From: Pseudomonas denitrificans (nom. rej.)
GTDB taxonomy: Bacteria; Pseudomonadota; Gammaproteobacteria; Pseudomonadales; Pseudomonadaceae
Length of the DNA: 64,000 nucleotides
Assembly: GCF_008807415.1 (NCBI RefSeq)
Contig: NZ_CP043626.1
Location: 868,001-932,000, forward strand
Reading direction: 5' to 3'
Of this stretch, positions 1-7,769 are shown piece after piece. A program made the position numbers and the translations under genes. Each line of letters opens with the position of its first letter. Positions within the stretch are counted from its first letter, which is position 1. The notes under the pieces are model-generated. The model was not told the origin of the DNA. It did not search any database and worked only from the letters and a program-made list of their open reading frames with translations.

Positions 1-615
1 CTTGTTGAAGTCGCGGCTGGCCCACCAGTGCTTGGGCAGGATCGACAGCTGGCCGAGGATCAGCGGCAGCTCGCGGTTGTCGCCGTGCTTGAAGTCGAAG
101 CGTACGCGCAGCTTGTCTTCGGCCACCACCTTGTCGACGTCCGCGTAGTAGTTGCGGTACATCGGGTCGCCGTCCTTCATCAGCGTCTCGAAGGTGAACA
201 CCACGTCTTCGGCAGTGACCGGCGTGCCGTCCTGGAAGCGCGCCTCGGGGCGCAGGTAGTAGCGGACGAAGCGGTGCTCCGGGTCCTTCTCGATCTTCTC
301 GGCGAGCAGGCCGTACTCGGTGAACGGCTCGTCGAGGGAGTGGAAGGTCAGGGTGTCGTAGATCAGGTTGATCTGCGGCGCGGAGTTGCCCTTGGCGATG
401 AAGGGGTTGAGGCTGTCGAAGCCGCCGAAGTCGGAGAGGCGCAGCGTGCCGCCCTTGGGCGCATCGGCATTGACGAAGTCGAAGTGCTTGAAGTTCGCCG
501 GGTACTTGGGCGCCTCGTCATACAGGGTGATGGCGTGCTGCGGCGCGGCCTGCGCACTGCCCAGCAGTCCCAGCAACAGGCCGGCGCAGAGCGCGGCGCG
601 GCGGGGGCTTTTCAT
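1..615 (-). CDS. ABC peptide importer, periplasmic substrate-binding protein (partial, 3' end outside window)
   Basis: The protein begins with a positively charged, leucine-rich signal peptide ending near AQA and continues into a family 5 (DppA/OppA/YejA-type) solute-binding fold. Visible family features are PKGGTLRLSDFGGFDSLNPF and the EARFQDGTPVTAEDVVFTF block. Only about 205 residues lie in the window; such proteins usually have about 600. The ATG at 615 overlaps the stop of the upstream gene (ATGA), so the two are translationally coupled. Two tandem binding proteins at this place match the NppA1/NppA2 pair of the P. aeruginosa peptidyl-nucleoside/peptide importer, whose permease and ATPase genes would lie beyond position 1. 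Substrate is inferred from family only. Confidence 0.9.
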   Translation of the reverse strand, partial: MKSPRRAALCAGLLLGLLGSAQAAPQHAITLYDEAPKYPANFKHFDFVNADAPKGGTLRLSDFGGFDSLNPFIAKGNSAPQINLIYDTLTFHSLDEPFTEYGLLAEKIEKDPEHRFVRYYLRPEARFQDGTPVTAEDVVFTFETLMKDGDPMYRNYYADVDKVVAEDKLRVRFDFKHGDNRELPLILGQLSILPKHWWASRDFNK

Positions 616-2441
616 AGGGTTTTCTCCTGGTCTTTTTGCCACCAGGCTCGCAGACCCAGCGTATAGGGCGGCGTGGTGACGAAGGCGAAGCGGTTGCGGT
701 ACGCCAGCCGGTGCTTGTTCAGGTACCAGTTGGGAATGCTGTAGTGCTGCCACAGCAGCACCCGGTCCAGGGCGCGCGCCGCGGCTTCCTGCTGGTCGCG
801 GTTGGTGGCGCCGAGGAGTTTCTCGAGCATCGCGTCCACCACGGGGTTGGCGATGCCTGCATAGTTCTTGCTGCCCTTCACCGCCACCTGGCTGGAATGG
901 AAGTACTGCCATTGTTCGAGGCCGGGGCTCAGGGTCTGGGGCAGGGTCATCAGAATCATGTCGTAGTCGAACTGGTCCAGACGCTGTTTGTACTGGGCGC
1001 GGTCCACGGTGCGCAAGCTCGCATCGATGCCGATGCTGGCGAGGTTCTCGCGATACGGCTGGAGAATGCGTTCCAGACTGGGGTTGACCAGCAGGATCTC
1101 GAAGCGCAGCTGCTTGCCGTTGGCGTCCAGCAGGCGGTCGCCGGAGAGCTTCCAGCCGGCTTCGCCCAATAGACCCAAAGCGTGGCGCAGGGTTTCCCGC
1201 GGGATGCCGGCGCCCTTGGTCACCGGGACGGTGAAGGGGCGCTTGAACAGTGCTTCGGGCAGTTGCGAGCGGTACGGCGAAAGCAGCAGCCACTCCTGGC
1301 CCTGCGGTACGCCGGTGGCCGCGAGGGTGCTGTTGGGGTAGTAGCTGCTGGCGCGCACGTACGCATCGTTGAACAGCGCGCGGTTGGTCCATTCGAAGTC
1401 GAACATCATCCCCAGCGCCTCGCGCAGGCGGCGATCGGCGAAGGTCGCGCGGCGGGTGTTGAGGAACAGCGCCTGGGTCTGGGTGGGAATCTGGTGGGGG
1501 ATTTCCACCTTCATAACCTCGCCCCGGCGAACGGCCGGGAAGCGGTAGTTGCTGCGCCAGTTCTTGGCCTGGTGCTCGACGTAGACATCGAACTCGCCAG
1601 CCTTGAAGGCTTCGAAGGCGATGCCGGCGTCACGGTAGAAGTCCACCTCGACACGGTCGAAGTTGTACTTGCCGCGATTCACCGGCAGGTCCTTGCCCCA
1701 CCAGTCCTTGACCCGCTCGAACACCAGCCGGCGCCCCGGCACCACCTCGGTGATTCGGTAGGGGCCGCTGCCCAGCGGCGGCTCGAAGGTGGTGGCCTGG
1801 AAGTCGCGGCCTTTCCAGTAGTGCTGCGGCAGCACCGGCATCTCGCCCAGGCGCAGGATCAGCAGCGGGTTGTCGTGGCGCTTGAAGACGAAGCGGATGC
1901 TCTGTGGCGAGAGGATGTCGACCCGCTGCACTTCCTGCAGGTTGGTGCGGTACATCGGGTGGCCATGCTTGAGCAGGGTGCGGTAGGAGAACGCCACGTC
2001 GTAGGCGGTGATCGGCTTGCCGTCGTGGAAGCGGGCTTCCGGGCGCAGGTTGAACACCACCCAGCTGCGGTCCTCGGCGTACTCCACGCTGCGGGCGATC
2101 AGGCCGTAGCTGGAGGCGGGCTCGTCGCCGGACGGGTCGTAGAGGCCGGTCCCGACCATCAGCGGCTCGTTCAGCTCGCTGACGCCGTACTGCAGGAAGT
2201 CCGCGGTGCTGACCGGCGGGCTGCCCTTGAAGGTGTAGGGGTTGAGCGTGTCGAAGGTGCCCAGGCCCATCAGCCGCAGCAGGCCGCCCTTGGGCGCCCT
2301 GGGGTTGACCCAGTCGAAGTGGTCGAAACTGGCCGGGTACTTGAGGTCGCCGAACTGGGCGTAGCCGTGGCTCTCGGTGATCTGGGCGGAGGCTGGGAGG
2401 CCCAGGAAGAGTCCCAGGAACAGGAGAGACAAGCGACGCAT
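612..2441 (-). CDS. ABC peptide importer, periplasmic substrate-binding protein (NppA/YejA-like)
   Basis: This 609-residue family 5 solute-binding protein is paralogous to the partial gene downstream: both carry the PKGGLLRL/TLRL block, the LNPYTFKG/LNPF segment and the EARFHDGKPITAYDV motif. The start is placed at the ATG (2441) that gives a clear signal peptide (MRRLSLLFLGLFLG then ASAQ); an upstream in-frame extension to 2876 would run into the mltD 3' end and has no export signal. It should bind oligopeptides or peptide-like compounds in the periplasm for an ABC importer. The 4-bp overlap with the next gene indicates one operon. Confidence 0.9.
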   Translation of the reverse strand: MRRLSLLFLGLFLGLPASAQITESHGYAQFGDLKYPASFDHFDWVNPRAPKGGLLRLMGLGTFDTLNPYTFKGSPPVSTADFLQYGVSELNEPLMVGTGLYDPSGDEPASSYGLIARSVEYAEDRSWVVFNLRPEARFHDGKPITAYDVAFSYRTLLKHGHPMYRTNLQEVQRVDILSPQSIRFVFKRHDNPLLILRLGEMPVLPQHYWKGRDFQATTFEPPLGSGPYRITEVVPGRRLVFERVKDWWGKDLPVNRGKYNFDRVEVDFYRDAGIAFEAFKAGEFDVYVEHQAKNWRSNYRFPAVRRGEVMKVEIPHQIPTQTQALFLNTRRATFADRRLREALGMMFDFEWTNRALFNDAYVRASSYYPNSTLAATGVPQGQEWLLLSPYRSQLPEALFKRPFTVPVTKGAGIPRETLRHALGLLGEAGWKLSGDRLLDANGKQLRFEILLVNPSLERILQPYRENLASIGIDASLRTVDRAQYKQRLDQFDYDMILMTLPQTLSPGLEQWQYFHSSQVAVKGSKNYAGIANPVVDAMLEKLLGATNRDQQEAAARALDRVLLWQHYSIPNWYLNKHRLAYRNRFAFVTTPPYTLGLRAWWQKDQEKTL

Positions 2442-2524
2442 CAGGCGTAGGATCCGATCCCGGCTGGCTGAAGGAGAGTTGCGTCGTACAGTAGCAGCTT
2501 GTCCTGGCTGCCAGAAGACATGCG

Positions 2525-2545
2525 GCCGGGGCTGTGCGCCCCGGC
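2525..2545 (-). terminator. GC-rich hairpin downstream of mltD
   Basis: A perfect 8-bp stem (GCCGGGGC/GCCCCGGC) with a 5-nt loop sits 13 bases past the mltD stop and about 85 bases before the next gene start. There is no clear U-tract on the minus strand, so termination is possible but not certain. Confidence 0.45.
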
Positions 2546-2557
2546 GCAACGTAAAAC

Positions 2558-4168
2558 TCAGCGGCTGGCGGTGCCGAGGTACAGGGTCAGGGTCTGGCCG
2601 GGCTTCAGGGCTTTGCCGCTGCGTGGGTTCCAGCGCTGGATGTGCTGCGTCTCCACGTTGAAGCGCTTGGCGATCATCGAGATCGAGTCGCCTCGCTTGA
2701 CCTTGTAGTAGGTCGCGGTGTCCTGCTTGGCCTTGCTCTTGCTGCTGGAAGCCAGCTGGGTAGCGGCGGCGCTCTGCAACTTGAGGGTCTGGCCGGGCTT
2801 GACGCCATGGCTGTCCAGGCCGTTCCAGCGCTTGAGGTCCGCGACCTCGACGCCGTTCTTCTTGGCGATGTTCCACAGGGTGTCGCCATTCTTCACGGTG
2901 TAGCTGCGAGTAGCGACGCGGGCGCTGGCGACGGTCTTCGAGCTTTCCACCTGGGCCAGTTGGCGCGGGCTCTCCGGCTCGATGGTCGGACGGCCGGGCT
3001 GGCCGGGGATGACCAGGGTCTGGCCATTGCGAAGACGGTTGGCGCTCAGGCGGTTGGCGGCCTTGAGTTCAGCCACGCTCAGACGGTAGCGCTGGGCGAT
3101 GCTGTGAAGGCTGTCGCCTTTGCGCACGCGATAATGGCCATTGCTCGAAGCCACCAGGGGCTTGACCTGTACTGGCTCCAGGTTCGCAACGCCGGCCTTG
3201 AGCGAATCCGCCTTGGCCAGCGGCACCAGCAGGTGGTGCGGGCCATCCAGGGTCACGCCACGCTTGAAGGCGGGGTTGAGCTGCTGCAGTTCGTCCTGGT
3301 CCAGATCGCCTGCGGCGGCGACCTGGGAGAGGTCCAGGCCCGGCTTGACGCGGATCGAGGTGAAATAGGGCTGGTTGGCGATCGGGCTGAGGTTGATGCC
3401 GTAGATAGTCGGGGCATTCACCAGCTGCGACAGGGCCAGCAGCTTGGGCACGTAGTCCTGGGTTTCCTGCGGCAGCGGCAGGTTCCAGTAGTCGGTGGGC
3501 AGGCCGAGGCGCTCGTTGCGCTCTATCGCGCGGCTGACAGTGCCTTCGCCGGCGTTGTAGGCGGCCAGCGCGAGCAGCCAGTCGCCGTTGAACATGTCGT
3601 GCAGGCGGTTCAGGTAGGTCAGCGCGGCATTGGTCGACGCGGTGATGTCGCGGCGGCCGTCATAGAAGTTGGTCTGGCGCAGGTTGAAGTGCGTACCGGT
3701 GCTCGGGATGAACTGCCACAGGCCTACGGCCTGGGCACGCGACACGGCCATCGGGTTGTAGGAGCTCTCGATCATCGGCAACAGCGCCAGTTCCAGCGGC
3801 ATGTCGCGCTCTTCCAGGCGCTCGACGACGTAGTGCATGTACGGCGCGCCGCGCTCGCTGGCGTTTTCCAGGAACGACTGGTTGCTCATGAACCACAGGC
3901 GCTGACGCTCGATACGCGGGTTGGTATTGAGCTGGTCCTGCAACTGGAAGCCGCCACGCATGCGATCCCAGATATCGTTCTGGGCCTGGTTCCAGGCTGG
4001 ATTGAACTGCACGTCGACGGCGCGGGAGGCGCTGCGGGCCTGGTTGTCGCTGGCGGTCTGCTGGGTCGACTGGCAACCCGCCAGACCCGCTGCGAGGAGG
4101 ACGATGGAGACTCGGATGGCACGTGCCAATGCGTCTAGATCGGAGGTCTTTCTGGTCTTGGGCGGCAT
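2558..4168 (-). CDS. mltD: Membrane-bound lytic murein transglycosylase D
   Basis: A 536-residue lipoprotein that cleaves peptidoglycan between MurNAc and GlcNAc, forming 1,6-anhydro-muropeptides. A lipobox (GLAGC, Cys32) follows a hydrophobic stretch, so it is anchored in the outer membrane. The SLT domain (about residues 110-250) shows the catalytic Glu in PMIESSYNP, followed by the AQAVGLWQF and AYNAGEGTV motifs. Three LysM repeats fill the C-terminal third (about 345-390, 423-466, 488-531), each with the (V/K)xxGDS/T-L/I-xx-IA pattern, for binding glycan. It lies divergent from nothing and next to gloB on the same strand, as in PAO1 (PA1812-PA1813). Confidence 0.96.
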   Translation of the reverse strand: MPPKTRKTSDLDALARAIRVSIVLLAAGLAGCQSTQQTASDNQARSASRAVDVQFNPAWNQAQNDIWDRMRGGFQLQDQLNTNPRIERQRLWFMSNQSFLENASERGAPYMHYVVERLEERDMPLELALLPMIESSYNPMAVSRAQAVGLWQFIPSTGTHFNLRQTNFYDGRRDITASTNAALTYLNRLHDMFNGDWLLALAAYNAGEGTVSRAIERNERLGLPTDYWNLPLPQETQDYVPKLLALSQLVNAPTIYGINLSPIANQPYFTSIRVKPGLDLSQVAAAGDLDQDELQQLNPAFKRGVTLDGPHHLLVPLAKADSLKAGVANLEPVQVKPLVASSNGHYRVRKGDSLHSIAQRYRLSVAELKAANRLSANRLRNGQTLVIPGQPGRPTIEPESPRQLAQVESSKTVASARVATRSYTVKNGDTLWNIAKKNGVEVADLKRWNGLDSHGVKPGQTLKLQSAAATQLASSSKSKAKQDTATYYKVKRGDSISMIAKRFNVETQHIQRWNPRSGKALKPGQTLTLYLGTASR

Positions 4169-4247
4169 TGGCTGATGACTATGTCCGGGGCAAAAATTTC
4201 GGCGATTCTAGAAACCGAGCCTGCCCTGGTCAAGATTTCGCCAGCCT

Positions 4248-5042
4248 TCAGAATTGATCCTTCCAGCGGCGAATGGTCGCAAAGACCTCGTCCGGCGTGC
4301 GGATTTGCTGGCCGCTCCGCTCGTCGGCGACTTTCTTAACGGATATTTCCGACACGCGAAGGAAAGGATTCGTAGCTCGTTCTAGGGCAATGGAAGAAGG
4401 AAGGCTGATCCTGCCCTGTTCGCGCCAGCGGCTGACCTCTTCGAAGCGCGCGAGGACCTCCGGATTCTCCGGTTCGACCGCACAGGCGAAGCGCAGGTTG
4501 TTCAGGGTGTATTCGTGGGCGCAGTACACGGCGGTGCGGCCGGGCAGGGCGGCCAGCCGGCTCAGCGAGGCATGCATCTGCGCCGGTGTGCCTTCGAACA
4601 GGCGGCCGCAACCGCCGGCGAACAGGGTGTCGCCGCAGAACAGCAGTGGCTGGTTTTCATCGTCATGGCTGTTCGTTGCATGGAAATAGGCAATGTGGCC
4701 GAGGGTGTGGCCGGGCACATGGATGACTTCGAAGCCCAGCCCTAGCACTTCGACCCGGTCGCCGTCTTCCAGCGCCACGTCGCGTCCCGGAATCTTCTCT
4801 CCGGCCGGGCCCAGCACGCGGGCGCCGGTTTCCGCCTTGAGGCGGGCGACGCCGCCGACGTGGTCGGCATGGTGGTGGGTGATGATGATGTCGGTCAGCT
4901 TCCAGCCGGGATGGGCCTGCAGCCATTGCTCGACTGGCGCGGCGTCACCCGGATCGACCACCGCGCATTCGCGGCGGGTCACATCCTGCAACAGCCAGAG
5001 GTAGTTGTCGGAAAAGGCGGGCAGAGCATCTATCTGTATCAT
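4248..5042 (-). CDS. gloB: Hydroxyacylglutathione hydrolase (glyoxalase II)
   Basis: A 264-residue metallo-beta-lactamase-fold enzyme that hydrolyses S-lactoylglutathione to D-lactate and glutathione, the second step of methylglyoxal detoxification in the cytoplasm. The metal motif [10 protein letters not shown] (about 55-64), later histidines in VPGHTLGH, the aspartate in [13 protein letters not shown] and YCAHEY are all present. The start at 5042 ([14 protein letters not shown]) matches the family N-terminus; a longer in-frame ORF to 5117 adds 25 residues without homologous character. The gene is divergent from the methyltransferase, with only 86 bases between them. Confidence 0.95.
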   Translation of the reverse strand: MIQIDALPAFSDNYLWLLQDVTRRECAVVDPGDAAPVEQWLQAHPGWKLTDIIITHHHADHVGGVARLKAETGARVLGPAGEKIPGRDVALEDGDRVEVLGLGFEVIHVPGHTLGHIAYFHATNSHDDENQPLLFCGDTLFAGGCGRLFEGTPAQMHASLSRLAALPGRTAVYCAHEYTLNNLRFACAVEPENPEVLARFEEVSRWREQGRISLPSSIALERATNPFLRVSEISVKKVADERSGQQIRTPDEVFATIRRWKDQF

Positions 5043-5128
5043 GGGTGGAAAGTCGCCAAGTGGTGGGCATTGGCGCATAGTAGTGCGGATACGCACTTTT
5101 GTGTCGCGCTGTCCCACAGGGGGTAGTG

Positions 5129-5887
5129 ATGATCGAAGAACCCTTCGCCCAGGCCGATGCCGACTGGCTGGAGCTGATCGACCAGGCCCGCCACTGGCTG
5201 TCCGGGCCGATCGGCGGAATGATGCTCGCCGAAGAACAGCAGTTGCTGATCGACGAGCTGGAGCGCTATTTCGGCGGCTACCTGGTGCATTACGGGCCGC
5301 ATGCGGAGCTGCCGGCCAGCGTCGGCAATATCCAGCGTGGCGTGCGCCTCGGGCCGCCGTTGCCCGGCGTGGAGATCGCCTGCGACGAGGCGGCCTGGCC
5401 GCTGGGCGAGCATGCCGCTGATGTGGTGTTGCTGCAGCATGGCCTGGATTTCTGCCTGTCGCCGCATCGCCTGTTGCGCGAAGCCGCGCGCAGCGTGCGA
5501 CCGGGCGGGCACCTGCTGGTGGTCGGGGTGAATCCCTGGAGTGCCTGGGGCATCCGCCACTACTTCGCCCGCGATGCCTTGCGCCGCGCCCGTTGCATCT
5601 CGCCGAACCGGGTCTGCGACTGGCTCAACCTGCTGGGCTTCGCGCTGGAGAAACGCCGCTTCGGGTGTTATCGTCCGCCGCTTGCATCGGCGAAATGGCA
5701 GGGCCGTCTGGCCCGCATGGAGACCTGGGGCCCCGTCCTGCAGGGCTCCGGCGCCGGCTTCTATCTATTGGTGGCGCGCAAGCTGGTGGTCGGTCTGCGG
5801 CCCCTGCGTCAGCCCCGTCGCGAGCCGCGCGGCCAACTGGTGCCGCTGCCGGTGGCCAAGGTCAGCCGCCGCGATTCCGAGTCCTGA
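5129..5887 (+). CDS. Class I SAM-dependent methyltransferase, substrate unknown
   Basis: A 252-residue protein of the Methyltransf_11 type. The core shows an acidic end of strand 2 ([14 protein letters not shown]), [12 protein letters not shown] for motif II, and [18 protein letters not shown] as motif III. The canonical GxGxG loop is weak, which is usual for this Pseudomonas family (PA1814-like). The start ATG (5129) is preceded by GGGGGTAGTG; an earlier in-frame start at 5099 would add 10 residues. It lies 11 bases upstream of rnhA on the same strand, so the two are probably cotranscribed. The substrate cannot be deduced. Confidence 0.8.
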   Translation: MIEEPFAQADADWLELIDQARHWLSGPIGGMMLAEEQQLLIDELERYFGGYLVHYGPHAELPASVGNIQRGVRLGPPLPGVEIACDEAAWPLGEHAADVVLLQHGLDFCLSPHRLLREAARSVRPGGHLLVVGVNPWSAWGIRHYFARDALRRARCISPNRVCDWLNLLGFALEKRRFGCYRPPLASAKWQGRLARMETWGPVLQGSGAGFYLLVARKLVVGLRPLRQPRREPRGQLVPLPVAKVSRRDSES

Positions 5888-5898
5888 AAGCGAGCCAA

Positions 5899-6342
5899 AT
5901 GAGCGAAGAGAAAGTCGAGATCTACACCGACGGCGCCTGCAAGGGCAACCCGGGACCGGGTGGCTGGGGCGCCGTGCTGTTCTACAAGGGCGCCGAGCGC
6001 GAACTGTGGGGTGGCGAGGCCGAAACCACCAACAACCGCATGGAACTGATGGCCGCCATCATGGCCCTGGCCGCACTCAAGCGGCATTGCGATGTGCGTA
6101 TCGTCACCGACTCGCAGTACGTCATGCAGGGCATCACCGAGTGGATGGTCAACTGGAAGAAGCGCGGCTGGAAGACCGCCGCCAAGCAGCCGGTGAAGAA
6201 CGCCGACCTGTGGCAGGCGCTGGATGAGCAGGTAAACCGGCATACTGTCGAATGGCGCTGGGTGCGCGGCCACACCGGCCACCCCGGCAATGAGCGCGCC
6301 GACATGCTCGCCAACCGTGGCGTGAGCGAGCTGCCGCGCTAA
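5899..6342 (+). CDS. rnhA: Ribonuclease HI
   Basis: A 147-residue RNase HI that removes the RNA strand of RNA-DNA hybrids (R-loops, primers, misincorporated ribonucleotides). All active-site acids are visible: Asp in [16 protein letters not shown], Glu in [10 protein letters not shown], Asp in IVTDSQYV and Asp in the C-terminal GNERADMLA, with the His of RGHTGHPGN. The start at 5899 gives the standard [13 protein letters not shown]-terminus; a much longer in-frame ORF runs back into the methyltransferase and is not used. It sits with dnaQ downstream, the conserved gamma-proteobacterial pair. Confidence 0.97.
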   Translation: MSEEKVEIYTDGACKGNPGPGGWGAVLFYKGAERELWGGEAETTNNRMELMAAIMALAALKRHCDVRIVTDSQYVMQGITEWMVNWKKRGWKTAAKQPVKNADLWQALDEQVNRHTVEWRWVRGHTGHPGNERADMLANRGVSELPR

Positions 6343-6413
6343 GCGTCCGCTCTCAGAATCAAGGTCGCCCGAAGTCATTCGGGCGCATCAATCGCAAGAA
6401 GGTTTCACACAGA

Positions 6414-7151
6414 ATGCGCAGCGTCGTACTCGATACTGAAACGACCGGTATGCCGGTCACCGACGGCCACCGGATCATCGAGATCGGTTGCGTCGAACTC
6501 GACGGTCGCCGCCTGACCGGCCGGCATTTCCACGTCTACCTGCAGCCCGACCGCGAGATCGACGAAGGTGCGATCGCGGTCCACGGCATCACCAATGAAT
6601 ACGTCAAGGACATGCCGCGCTTCCGCGAAGTGGCGGATGACTTCTTCGAGTTCATCAAGGGCGCCCAGCTGATCATCCACAACGCGGCGTTCGACGTTGG
6701 CTTCATCAACAACGAGTTCGCCCTGCTGGGGCAGTCCGAGCGTGCGGACGTCGCCGACTACTGCGGCATCCTCGACACCCTGCTGATGGCCCGCGAGCGC
6801 CATCCGGGCCAGCGCAACAACCTCGATGCGCTGTGCAAGCGCTATGGCGTCGACAACTCCGGCCGTGACCTGCACGGCGCATTGCTCGACGCCGAGATTC
6901 TTGCCGACGTCTACCTGGCGATGACCGGTGGCCAGACCAGCCTGTCGCTGGCTGGCAATGGTGCAGAGGGTGACGGCAGCGGCCGTGCCACGGCCTCGGC
7001 GATCCGTCGCCTGGCGGCAGATCGCGGGTTGACCCGGGTGATTCGCGCCAGCGATGCGGAGATCGAGGCGCATGTGGCGCGCCTGGCGGTGATCGAGAAG
7101 TCCGCGGGTGGTCCGGCGCTGTGGGCGCAGATGGAAGCGCCGAAGGAGTGA
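6414..7151 (+). CDS. dnaQ: DNA polymerase III epsilon subunit (3'-5' proofreading exonuclease)
   Basis: A 245-residue DEDDh exonuclease. ExoI (VVLDTETTGMPV), ExoII (HNAAFDVGFINNEF) and ExoIII (HGALLDAEILADVYLAM) contain the Asp, Glu, Asp, Asp and catalytic His. Residues past about 185 form the tail that binds the alpha polymerase subunit; length is normal. It is 71 bases downstream of rnhA on the same strand and is followed by a strong Rho-independent terminator, so it ends the transcription unit. Confidence 0.97.
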   Translation: MRSVVLDTETTGMPVTDGHRIIEIGCVELDGRRLTGRHFHVYLQPDREIDEGAIAVHGITNEYVKDMPRFREVADDFFEFIKGAQLIIHNAAFDVGFINNEFALLGQSERADVADYCGILDTLLMARERHPGQRNNLDALCKRYGVDNSGRDLHGALLDAEILADVYLAMTGGQTSLSLAGNGAEGDGSGRATASAIRRLAADRGLTRVIRASDAEIEAHVARLAVIEKSAGGPALWAQMEAPKE

Positions 7152-7168
7152 TCCTTCTCGCCACCTGA

Positions 7169-7196
7169 GAAAAGGCCCCTATCAGGGGCCTTTTTC
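7169..7196 (+). terminator. Rho-independent terminator after dnaQ
   Basis: AAAGGCCCCT, loop ATC, AGGGGCCTTTTT: a near-perfect 10-bp stem followed by five T residues, 18 bases past the dnaQ stop. Confidence 0.93.
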
Positions 7197-7227
7197 GTTT
7201 CCGAGGGTCAACGCACGGATGCGACTT

Positions 7228-7275
7228 CTGTAGGAGCGGGCCATGCCCGCGATCCGCCGGCAGGGCCGGCGCCGT
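7228..7275. repeat. REP-like palindromic element
   Basis: It contains the TGTAGGAGCGGGCCATGCCC core that recurs in this window near 41140, 57780, 62864 and 63653, followed by GC-rich inverted bases (GCCGGCAGGGCCGGC). Such extragenic palindromes are common in Pseudomonas and usually lie past stop codons, as here. Confidence 0.75.
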
Positions 7276-7299
7276 TCTCTGCTCGGGTGTTGATCCTGT

Positions 7300-7650
7300 A
7301 ACGCTGCTTTGACTTAGGCGGTTCGGCGTCGCTCTGACGTACGCGCGAACTCTGTGTTTCGCCCCCTCGGGCGAGTCACTTCTTCCAAGCGCCGAAGAAG
7401 TAACCAAGAAGGCTTGCCCCGGACATCCGGTTTTTCGCTTAGGCGAAAAATTCCCTCGTTGAATCGAAGTTTCAGGGGCCCGCCGCGAAGGGCCATCCCT
7501 GGCCAATCGTGGCTCTCGCGACATCCATGTCGCTCAACCCCTGAAACTCCAATTCAACGAGGCCTCCTGAACGGGGCAGTCTGGAGTGCGCTGGCATTTC
7601 TCTGGAAGTCTTTTAGAGCCAGAGCCAGATCAAAACGCTCGAGGTGAGCG
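7300..7650. repeat. Non-coding composite repeat with 25-bp inverted arms
   Basis: This fills the 618-base gap between dnaQ and ldcA. Two 25-base arms at 7454-7478 and 7538-7562 are inverted copies with only two mismatches, enclosing 59 bases. A second short palindrome (TTTTTCGC near 7432 with GCGAAAAA near 7443) precedes them. Short reading frames across it on both strands are rich in Arg, Pro and Ser and show no protein family signature. From memory, stretches with the 'GCCCCGGACATCCGG' core recur in many Pseudomonas and Xanthomonas genomes and are often misannotated as small proteins. I see no transposase gene. Confidence 0.6.
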
Positions 7651-7769
7651 CACCTGTCAGCCACGCGACGTTTTATTACAGCCGTCTGCCGGGTGCATTC
7701 CCCTACATTCCGTGAGCCCATACTCTGAAAGGGATCGACGCCAGTCGTACGTCCATTCAGGGGTTCACA

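Noticed and set aside
612..2876. Longer 754-codon form of the second binding protein
   Set aside because: The extra 145 residues overlap mltD and precede a proper signal peptide starting at 2441.
5593..6342. 249-residue extended RnhA
   Set aside because: Extension overlaps the methyltransferase; RnhA normally starts just before YTDGA.
7354..7647. Arg/Ser/Pro-rich ORFs in the dnaQ-ldcA gap
   Set aside because: They coincide with the inverted-repeat block; both strands give similar low-information peptides, so they are repeat artefacts.
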